Under the pieces are notes generated by a model that was not told where the DNA came from, made no database searches, and saw only the letters and a program-made list of their open reading frames with translations. This document shows positions 10,428 through 16,273 of a DNA stretch of 22,344 nt, in pieces; position 1 is the stretch's first letter; each line of letters begins with the position of its first letter. The DNA lies in contig JALNXD010000045.1 in the NCBI GenBank assembly GCA_023230565.1, positions 1-22,344 on the forward strand. Direction: 5' to 3'. A program made the position numbers and the translations under genes. The DNA is from Syntrophales bacterium (GTDB lineage: Bacteria > Desulfobacterota > Syntrophia > Syntrophales > UBA2210).

Positions 10428-10977
10428 TCAACGATAGTTCATCAGTATGTACAAGTGCTTCCTCGTCCACACCTCCGCAAAGGGAGCCCCTGCCGGATGC
10501 CAGTACCGAGAAGCAGCTCGATGATGATCCGGTCCCGTCGAGTCAATAGGTCCAAGCGGCTGCGGAGTTCCTTGAGCGGGCGGCGTTCGGGAAAGCCTGC
10601 GCAGAGTCAACGTCGACACCGGGTTCTCCTGGATGATCCCGTTTTTCTCGGCCCAGGCGAAAAACGACAGAACGGCGGCCTTGAGCCGGTGCATGGACGC
10701 CGAAGACCGCACGCCTCCCCGGACCGACCGAGTTTTGTCACCGCCTCGCCGATCGTAGCACGGGTCACCTCGCCCGGATCGATATCCGGGTGGCTGCAAA
10801 GTAGTGATTCCGATGGGGTCGATAGGTCCCGCAGGTAGGCGCTGATGGTGTTCGGCGAGCGCCCTTGGGCGGCGAGTCTTCTGCCAAAGGCTTCCAGGGC
10901 GCTTCGAACCCGCGTCCCGCCAAGGCGGGTTCATGACTGCTCGGCGACCGGAGCCTAGACGGCTTCGTGTTCGTCAT
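10428..10977 (-). pseudogene. Decayed tyrosine recombinase (XerC/D-like integrase) fragment
   Basis: Three reading frames together give an Xer-type protein. From ATG 10977, which has AAAGGAG 8 nt upstream, the first frame gives MTNTKPSRLRSPSS. Near 10918 it must shift to give RVRSALEAFGRRLAAQGRSP followed by NTISAYLRDLS, the signature of the SAM-like core-binding domain. Near 10700 a second shift gives HRLKAAVLSFFAWAEKNGII and QENPVSTLTLRRLSRTPP. Near 10570 a third gives LDLLTRRDRIIIELLLGTGIR, the start of the catalytic domain including the first active-site Arg. The rest of the catalytic domain, with the other Arg/His residues and the Tyr, is missing. The preserved ribosome binding site and reconstructable protein suggest recent decay. 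Parent element unknown; no attachment site was recognised. Confidence 0.75.
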
Positions 10978-11281
10978 GGCGATTTGCTCCTTTCTTCACG
11001 CTTCGGCCTACGGGGGATGTCCTTTCAGCAAACCCCGGAACGGTCATATATGACCACCGGTTAAATATGACCCCGGTACCCACAAAGAATTATACCAGCC
11101 CTGTGAGTATTTTAATAAGCTTGTTCTCTTTGTAATCAGCATCATACGATATAAGTGTCCTAAAGTTAGAGATTGGCATGAAGGCTGCAGTTAAATTGGA
11201 AAAATTCTCGAACTAATTTTTTAGGTGGCTTTCACCCAGACGATGCGACCGCTCGTTCGCAGTAAAATAGGAGAATTAGAC
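10978..11281. other. Intergenic region between the recombinase remnant and the plus-strand cluster
   Basis: No gene is visible in this 304-bp divergent gap. The left third is GC-rich and holds a perfect palindrome GGTCATATATGACC (11042-11055) and two short direct copies of ATATGACC followed by CCGGT (11048-11061 and 11065-11077), which may be an insertion-sequence end. The right two thirds are AT-rich and contain the candidate sigma-54 promoter listed separately. Such a gap downstream of a mobile-element scar and upstream of an activator-dependent promoter could also hold activator binding sites, but I could not identify any. Confidence 0.5.
11173..11190 (+). promoter_or_regulatory. Candidate sigma-54 (-24/-12) promoter
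   Basis: The bases TTGGCATGAAGGCTGCAG match the RpoN consensus TGGCAC-N5-TTGCA with the invariant GG and GC exactly 10 nt apart. The mismatches are T for C in the -24 box and C for the first T of the -12 box. Transcription would begin near 11200, leaving a leader of about 80 nt before the ATG at 11282. It is the only site of this quality I found in the upstream regions checked by eye. A sigma-54 activator gene lies at the far end of the same gene run, which supports the call. Confidence 0.6.
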
Positions 11282-11560
11282 ATGAGAGAGACTATATTAT
11301 CTGCAGAAGCAGGCCAGCAGTATGCGACGGCTTATGACACGCATTACACGACAAAGGATATTCATAAAGCCTTCGCACTTTATGAGGACATTATTGCTGC
11401 CCATCCGGATACCAAAGAGGCCGGGTATTCAATATCTCAAGTCCAAACCATTGTGAATGCCGTGGTTCCAAAGAAGGAAATCATGGATTCGTTAATGAAT
11501 TTGGCTCGTATTCATTTTGCCCAAAAAGCGCTATTGGATGCCGAGCCAGCATCGGCATAG
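11282..11560 (+). CDS. Small helical protein, TPR-like, function unknown
   Basis: This 92-aa protein starts at ATG 11282, with AGGAG 8 nt upstream; a GTG 57 bp earlier in the same frame lacks such a site. The sequence looks entirely helical, soluble and free of signal or membrane segments. The part KAFALYEDIIAAHPDTKEAG resembles one tetratricopeptide-type hairpin, where a helix is followed by a P-x-T/S-x-E-A turn. A second helical part follows (VVPKKEIMDSLMNLARIHF). I do not recognise a named family. It is the first gene after the candidate sigma-54 promoter and is followed by a long hairpin before the KH-domain gene, so it may be transcribed at a different level from the genes downstream. 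Confidence 0.75.
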   Translation: MRETILSAEAGQQYATAYDTHYTTKDIHKAFALYEDIIAAHPDTKEAGYSISQVQTIVNAVVPKKEIMDSLMNLARIHFAQKALLDAEPASA

Positions 11561-11619
11561 ACCGAAAAATTGTATTTAAGGACCGCCATTCACAGAATTT
11601 AATTCTATGAAATATAGCG

Positions 11620-11663
11620 AAGTGCCCATCCATAAATTGGCTTTTTAATATAGATGGACACTT
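11620..11663 (+). terminator. Long hairpin followed by a T-rich stretch, possible terminator or attenuator
   Basis: The arms 11620-11634 and 11649-11663 (AAGTGCCCATCCATA and TATAGATGGACACTT) pair over 15 positions with two mismatches around a 14-nt loop. The following bases ATAAGTTTTTAC give a modest T-run. The hairpin lies 60 bp after the stop of the 92-aa gene and 85 bp before the KH-domain start. It could end or weaken transcription between them. The stem is AT-rich at its top, so strong termination is uncertain. Confidence 0.45.
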
Positions 11664-11747
11664 ATAAGTTTTTACAATTTTATCGTAGTGAAGACGGCGA
11701 TCAGCCTTGCCATCCGTGTGAAGTCAAGGCGCAACAGGAGTTTCTCC

Positions 11748-11924
11748 ATGAAAGAAATGAACGAAATTATTGCAAGAGCATTAGTCGATGAGCCGGAATT
11801 AGTATCCATAGGCGAAGTCGGCGGGATCCACAGGTCAATATTGGAGCTCACCGTCGCAGAAACAGATATCGGCAAGGTGGTCGGTAAACAGGCCGTACAG
11901 CCGATGCGTTGCGGACTTTATTAA
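11748..11924 (+). pseudogene. khpA: KhpA-like KH-domain RNA-binding protein, frameshifted
   Basis: From ATG 11748, with CAGGAG 7 nt upstream, the frame reads MKEMNEIIARALVDEPELVS and then ELTVAETDIGKVVGKQ, a close match to the small KH-domain family KhpA/YlqC (about 75-80 aa), which binds RNA through the GxxG loop, here GKVVGK. After KQ the frame reads AVQPMRCGLY and stops at 11924, giving 58 aa. Adding one G at 11891-11892 restores GRTADALRTLLSAVSVKAKK, exactly the expected C-terminal helix. The break is therefore a single-base loss, which truncates the KH fold, or a sequencing error. In the restored frame there is no stop before the next gene, so the repaired protein would run into the ABM-domain protein. 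A recoding event is possible, but no obvious slippery site is present. Confidence 0.8.
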
Positions 11925-12010
11925 GCGCCGTTTCTGTCAAGGCAAAGAAACGAGCTTTGCTCAAAATAGGTTCTAATGGAACAGGTCGGCATTTCAGGGA
12001 GGGTACCATA

Positions 12011-12379
12011 ATGATCATCATTAAAATCATCATGAACGCCATCCCAGGCAAACAACTGGAAATGACGCAAACCCTTCTTTCCCTGATCAAGCCGACGGAA
12101 AGGGAGGCAGGGTGCATAAGTTGTGGCGTTTTTTGCAATACCAAAGACAAAAACCGTTTCTGTCTGCTGGAGGAGTGGAAAACCCGTGAAGCGCTGAATC
12201 AGCATATCGCGTCTCACCAGTTCAGCATTTTGTTTGGGACCAAAGCGCTTTTATGTGAACCATTGGATATTCAGATTTTCACGGTTTCCCGTTCAGAGGG
12301 AATGGATGCCGTCCATTCGATCAGAGATCAAAAATCAAATAAATCTTTCCCAGAAGGGCACAGGAGCCTTATCAAATGA
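12011..12379 (+). CDS. ABM-domain (antibiotic biosynthesis monooxygenase-like) protein
   Basis: This 122-aa protein starts at ATG 12011 after GGGAGG. It shows the ABM ferredoxin-like pattern: a first strand IIKIIMNAIPGKQLEMTQTL, then EREAGCISCGVFCNTKDKNR, FCLLEEWKTREALNQHIASHQF and a last strand near DIQIFTV. ABM proteins are small dimeric enzymes that act on quinones, haem or polyketides, or serve as sensors. Nothing here fixes the substrate. About 30 residues of polar tail follow the domain. The stop overlaps the start of the radical SAM gene (ATGA at 12376-12379), which implies coupled translation. Its frame is also open upstream into the 3' remnant of the KH-domain gene. Confidence 0.8.
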   Translation: MIIIKIIMNAIPGKQLEMTQTLLSLIKPTEREAGCISCGVFCNTKDKNRFCLLEEWKTREALNQHIASHQFSILFGTKALLCEPLDIQIFTVSRSEGMDAVHSIRDQKSNKSFPEGHRSLIK

Positions 12380-13854
12380 ACATTCTCCTTATTTACCCTA
12401 AATTTCCCAATACGTTTTGGTCTTTTTCGTACGCGTTGCGTTTCATCGGAAAGAAGTCGGCCTTTCCACCGCTTGGCCTGATCACGGTCGCGACCATGCT
12501 GCCGGAACAATTTCAAATACGTCTTGTCGACTTGAACGTCGACCCTCTTGGCGACGACGATCTGGAATGGGCTGACACAGCTTTTATCAGCGCAATGGCG
12601 GTTCAGCGCAAGTCGGCCGTTCATGTCATCGACCTGTGCAAGGCCAAGGGCTTGAAAATTGTAGCTGGCGGACCGCTTTTTACTGCACAGCCATACGATT
12701 TCGGGCAAGTGGAGCACTTGGTTTTGGGCGAAGCAGAGAGCACGCTGCCGGCCTTTATCGCGGACCTGGAAAGCGGGCGCCCTAAAAAAATCTACCACGC
12801 CAACGGGCATCCCGACATCCACCAGAGCCCTATCCCGTTCTGGGGCTTGATCGATACAGGTCGCTATACCTCGTTGAACATTCAGTACTCCAGAGGATGT
12901 CCTTTCAATTGTGAGTTCTGCAACATCACGGCACTTTTCGGACGCACGCCGCGCATCAAAACGCCGCGACAAGTAGTCGCTGAACTTGACGCAATTTACC
13001 AGACGGGCTGGCGAGGCAATATCTTTTTTGTGGACGACAATTTTATCGGCAACAAACGCGCCCTTAAAGAGCATTTGCTGTCGGCCCTGATTCAATGGCG
13101 CAAGGGTAAAAAGGGATGCGTCTTTTTTACCGAAGCACCGATCAACCTCGCCGATGATCCTGAACTCATGGACATGATGGCCGAGGCCGGGTTCGATTCG
13201 GTTTTTATCGGCATCGAGACGCCGGATGCCAACAGCCTCAGCGAATGCTGCAAGACGCATAACAAGAACAGAGATCTGCGCCAGGATATCAAAAAAATAC
13301 ACCTCTACGGATTGCAGGTGATGGGCAGCTTTATCGTTGGCTTCGACAGCGATCCGCCCTCGATTTTTCAGCGTCAGATCGATTTTATTCAGCAAAGCGG
13401 CATCGTGACGGCCATGGTGGGCATGCGTCAGGCCCCTCCGGGCACCCGCCTGTTCAAACGCCTTGCATCAGAGCATCGTGTATCCGAGGAGTTTTCCGGC
13501 GACAACGTGGACGGCCGCACCAATATTATCCCGGCCATGGGAATGGATAAGCCGATCGATGGATATCGCGCCATCATGCAACAGATCTATTCGCCGCGCC
13601 AATACTACCAGCGCGTCAGACGTATTTTGGAGGAGGTCAAGGTACCGGTGGCGACCACTCCCGTTGATTGGCAGCGCATCCTCGCGTTCTGGCGGGCAAG
13701 CCTGTGGCTGGGCGTTTTGGGGAAAGAAAGGTTCCAGTATTGGAGACTGTTGACGTGGACCCTGGCGCGCAGACCCAGGCAGCTTCCGCTGGCGGTTACC
13801 CTGGCCATCTACGGTTACCATTACCGTAGGATATGCGAGCTGCATATTCTTTGA
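12376..13854 (+). CDS. B12-binding radical SAM protein with DUF4070, HpnP-like
   Basis: This is a 492-aa cytosolic enzyme. The N-terminal Rossmann-like B12-binding domain (about 1-140) opens MNILLIYPKFPNTFWSFSYA; the classical DxHxxG cobalamin motif is absent, as is common in this class. The radical SAM domain has SRGCPFNCEFC with Cys 175, 179 and 182 as the CxxxCxxC ligands of the 4Fe-4S cluster, then FFVDDNFIGNKRALKEHLL and VFIGIETPDANSLSE. The C-terminal part matches DUF4070 (QIYSPRQYYQRVRRILEE). The overall plan is that of the class containing HpnP, the hopanoid C-2 methylase, but many relatives have other or unknown substrates, so I do not assign hpnP. No hopanoid genes are nearby. It is coupled to the ABM gene by a 4-bp overlap and lies 95 bp before hflK. 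Confidence 0.88.
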   Translation: MNILLIYPKFPNTFWSFSYALRFIGKKSAFPPLGLITVATMLPEQFQIRLVDLNVDPLGDDDLEWADTAFISAMAVQRKSAVHVIDLCKAKGLKIVAGGPLFTAQPYDFGQVEHLVLGEAESTLPAFIADLESGRPKKIYHANGHPDIHQSPIPFWGLIDTGRYTSLNIQYSRGCPFNCEFCNITALFGRTPRIKTPRQVVAELDAIYQTGWRGNIFFVDDNFIGNKRALKEHLLSALIQWRKGKKGCVFFTEAPINLADDPELMDMMAEAGFDSVFIGIETPDANSLSECCKTHNKNRDLRQDIKKIHLYGLQVMGSFIVGFDSDPPSIFQRQIDFIQQSGIVTAMVGMRQAPPGTRLFKRLASEHRVSEEFSGDNVDGRTNIIPAMGMDKPIDGYRAIMQQIYSPRQYYQRVRRILEEVKVPVATTPVDWQRILAFWRASLWLGVLGKERFQYWRLLTWTLARRPRQLPLAVTLAIYGYHYRRICELHIL

Positions 13855-13949
13855 ACAAGAGGAGTAAAAATTCATTGCAAATTAATGGTATTCACTTTGG
13901 ACAAAAAAGCATCTTTGAAGTAGATCGGTTAATGAATAGGAGGTAAGTT

Positions 13950-14993
13950 ATGACTGAATGGAATCAACCCCCAGAGGGATCCACACCGACGATGGAAGAC
14001 GTGCTGGAGAAAATTCGGCAGCAGTTTAAACGTGTTAAAGGCGGTCCGCTCCTCATCCTTGTCGCCATTGTTGTGGTGATGGTCTTATGGACCGCATGGT
14101 TCACCGTCCAACCGGAGGAGACGGGCATTGTACAACGCTTCGGCAAGGTCATGCGCACGGCCGGTCCGGGACTGCATTTCAAATTGCCTTATGGCATCGA
14201 AAAGGTTCGTCTGTTACCTACGGCCCGTGTCCTCAAAGAGGAGTTCGGCTTTCGGACGGTGTCTGCCGTCCCCGGTGAAAAGACTCGCTATGATACGCGT
14301 GGCGCTTACAAGGACGAATCGCTGATGCTTACCGGAGATCTGAACGTCATCGATGTCCAGTGGATCATCCAATACCGCATTGAAGACCCGATCCGTTACC
14401 TGTTTCAGGTCCGCGACACGTCGAAAACAATCCGCGACACTACAGAGGCGGTCATGCGCCGGGCGGTGGGCAACCGTCTGGGCAGTGATGTGCTGACCAC
14501 CGGCCGGGTGGCTGTGGCCAGTGAAGCCAAAAACGAGATTCAGAAAATTCTGACGGCCTATGAGTCCGGCGTGCGCCTGGTGACCGTGGAGCTGCAGGAC
14601 GTAACCCCGCCGGATACGGTTAAACCGGCTTTCAATGAAGTCAACGAGTCACGTCAGGACAAAGAGCAAACGATCAATAAAGCCCAGGAGCAGGCCAACA
14701 AGGAAATCCCCAAAGCCCGAGGCGTGGCCGCGCAACGCATCAGTGAGGCCGAAGGCTACGCATTAGAACGTATCAACCGGGCCGAAGGCGAGGCCACACG
14801 CTTCGAAGCCATTCTGGGGCAGTACCAACAAGCGCCTCAGGTCACACGCCGGCGGCTGTACCTCGAGGCGATGACCGGTTTCCTGTCGGACATGAAAGGG
14901 CTCTATATCGTAGATCAGGACCAGAAGGCCATGGTGCCGTGGCTTCCAATTGAGTCCGGCACTCAACCATCGGCACAAGGGAGGCAGCCATGA
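13950..14993 (+). CDS. hflK: HflK, SPFH-domain regulator of FtsH
   Basis: This 347-aa protein has one N-terminal membrane segment (about 33-53, LLILVAIVVVMVLWTAW) followed by QPEETGIVQRFGKVMRTAGP, the usual start of the SPFH/prohibitin domain of HflK, and ends with a helical coiled part rich in Glu, Ala and Lys (about 225-285). HflK forms a large ring with HflC around FtsH hexamers in the inner membrane and limits access of membrane substrates. ATG 13950 follows AGGAGG by 6 nt. The length is shorter than E. coli HflK (about 419 aa), mostly because the Gly-rich N-terminal tail is missing. The stop overlaps the hflC start (ATGA at 14990-14993). The pairing with hflC and ftsH makes the call firm. 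Confidence 0.95.
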   Translation: MTEWNQPPEGSTPTMEDVLEKIRQQFKRVKGGPLLILVAIVVVMVLWTAWFTVQPEETGIVQRFGKVMRTAGPGLHFKLPYGIEKVRLLPTARVLKEEFGFRTVSAVPGEKTRYDTRGAYKDESLMLTGDLNVIDVQWIIQYRIEDPIRYLFQVRDTSKTIRDTTEAVMRRAVGNRLGSDVLTTGRVAVASEAKNEIQKILTAYESGVRLVTVELQDVTPPDTVKPAFNEVNESRQDKEQTINKAQEQANKEIPKARGVAAQRISEAEGYALERINRAEGEATRFEAILGQYQQAPQVTRRRLYLEAMTGFLSDMKGLYIVDQDQKAMVPWLPIESGTQPSAQGRQP

Positions 14994-15997
14994 AGTTTAC
15001 CGTCAAAGCAATATCTATCGCGATCGCGGTGTTGATCGTTATCATGCTCTATAACAGCCTTTACACATTGGAGGAGGGCCTCCAGGCGATTGTCGTGCAG
15101 TTCGGCCGGCCAGTTGGGGAACCGGTGACCGATGCGGGGTTGCACATGAAACTGCCCGTTGTACAGGAGGTCCGCCGATTTGAAAAGCGTCTGCTGGTCT
15201 GGGACGGTGATCCGAACCAGGTGCCCACAAAGGGACGCGAGTTCATATGGGTGGATACCACCGCCAGATGGCGGATTGCCGACGCGAAAAAATTCCTGGA
15301 GAACGTGGCCAGCGAAGAAGGCGCTCAGTCGCGCTTGAACGATATCCTCGATTCGGTAGTGCGCGATCAGGTGTCGAGCAGCGAGCTTGTGGAACTCGTG
15401 CGCAGCGCCTCGTGGGAAGTGCCCGAGGACCAAGCCTTGAAGGAGGTCCCAAAGGAGCGCGAAGAAGAGCTTAAAAGGGAGATTGCGCGAGGTAGAGAGG
15501 AGATTACCCGCACCATACTGACTGAAGCACAAAAGATCATCCCTCAATACGGCATCGAGCTCGTGGACGTGCGCATCAAGCGCCTCGATTACGTGGAAAG
15601 CGTTCGCGAAAAGGTCTACGAACGCATGATTTCCGAGCGCAAACGCATCGCCGCGCAGTTCCGCTCCGAAGGCGAGGGACGCAGTGCCGAGATTTTAGGG
15701 ACAATGGAAAAAGAACTGCGCCAGATCCGCTCAACCGCTTACCGCCTGGTGCAGGAGGTCCAAGGTAAAGCCGATGCCGAGGCTACGCGCATCTACGGTC
15801 GAGCTTACAATAAAAATCCGGAATTCTATTCCTTTTTGCGCACCCTTGAAAGCTACAAAGAAAAGACCAATATGAACTCTGTGTTGATTTTGACCACGGA
15901 CAGCGACTTCTATCAATATATCAAAAACGCGAATCCAGTCCAAGCTCAGGTTCCATCGGCTCCGTTGTCGCAAAAAGATTCGATATCGAACGATTGA
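14990..15997 (+). CDS. hflC: HflC, SPFH-domain partner of HflK
   Basis: This 335-aa protein has an N-terminal membrane anchor (about 5-24), then LEEGLQAIVVQFGRPVGEPV, and the SPFH core with FIWVDTTARWRIADAKKF. A long helical segment follows (about 150-280) with the RLDYVESVREKVYERMISER stretch typical of HflC. It assembles with HflK and controls FtsH. GGGAGG lies 6 nt before ATG 14990, and the start overlaps the hflK stop, so translation is coupled. The C-terminal tail of about 30 residues after TDSDFYQYIK is polar and probably disordered. The stop at 15995-15997 overlaps a TTG that could start the next small ORF. Confidence 0.95.
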   Translation: MKFTVKAISIAIAVLIVIMLYNSLYTLEEGLQAIVVQFGRPVGEPVTDAGLHMKLPVVQEVRRFEKRLLVWDGDPNQVPTKGREFIWVDTTARWRIADAKKFLENVASEEGAQSRLNDILDSVVRDQVSSSELVELVRSASWEVPEDQALKEVPKEREEELKREIARGREEITRTILTEAQKIIPQYGIELVDVRIKRLDYVESVREKVYERMISERKRIAAQFRSEGEGRSAEILGTMEKELRQIRSTAYRLVQEVQGKADAEATRIYGRAYNKNPEFYSFLRTLESYKEKTNMNSVLILTTDSDFYQYIKNANPVQAQVPSAPLSQKDSISND

Positions 15998-16237
15998 TAG
16001 ACGGGGGCGATGAACTCATACAACGAATTAACTTCGATGTCCTCAACGAAATGGAAGAAGAGCATCGGTTGCAGTTTGAAATTCATGCTCAAAAATTTGA
16101 AAAAATCAAATCCGAAGTTCATTATGGACGCTATAAGAAAAAAGCGGGCAGCATGCTCCAGCGCGGAAGGCGTTCATGAAGCGATTCTTGATATTGTGAA
16201 GGCCATGCAGGGTTGCGCAAAATCACTTTCCGGATGA
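15994..16237 (+). pseudogene. Small ORF between hflC and ftsH, possibly frameshifted
   Basis: A frame from TTG 15994, overlapping the hflC stop, gives 61 aa to 16179 and includes a charged helical stretch, EMEEEHRLQFEIHAQKFEKI. The next frame carries a plausible helical end, VHEAILDIVKAMQGCAKSLS, stopping at 16237. Dropping one A from the run of six As at 16138-16143 would join both into one protein of about 80 aa. I therefore read this as one small coiled-coil-like gene with a one-base insertion or an assembly error. It has no clear ribosome binding site and would depend on coupling to hflC. I know of no family for it. The alternative is that neither piece is a gene and the 276-bp gap is a leader of ftsH. 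Confidence 0.35.
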
Positions 16238-16273
16238 CAGCCGAGCGCTTTTGAATGAAACAGGAAAAATAAA

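Noticed and set aside
12328..13395. A 355-codon open frame on the minus strand.
   Set aside because: It is antisense to the radical SAM gene, which has clear family motifs; the minus-strand protein resembles nothing I know.
13855..13949. Sigma-54-like bases (TTGGAC...GC) upstream of hflK.
   Set aside because: The GG to GC distance is 8 nt instead of 10, so it does not fit the strict spacing rule.
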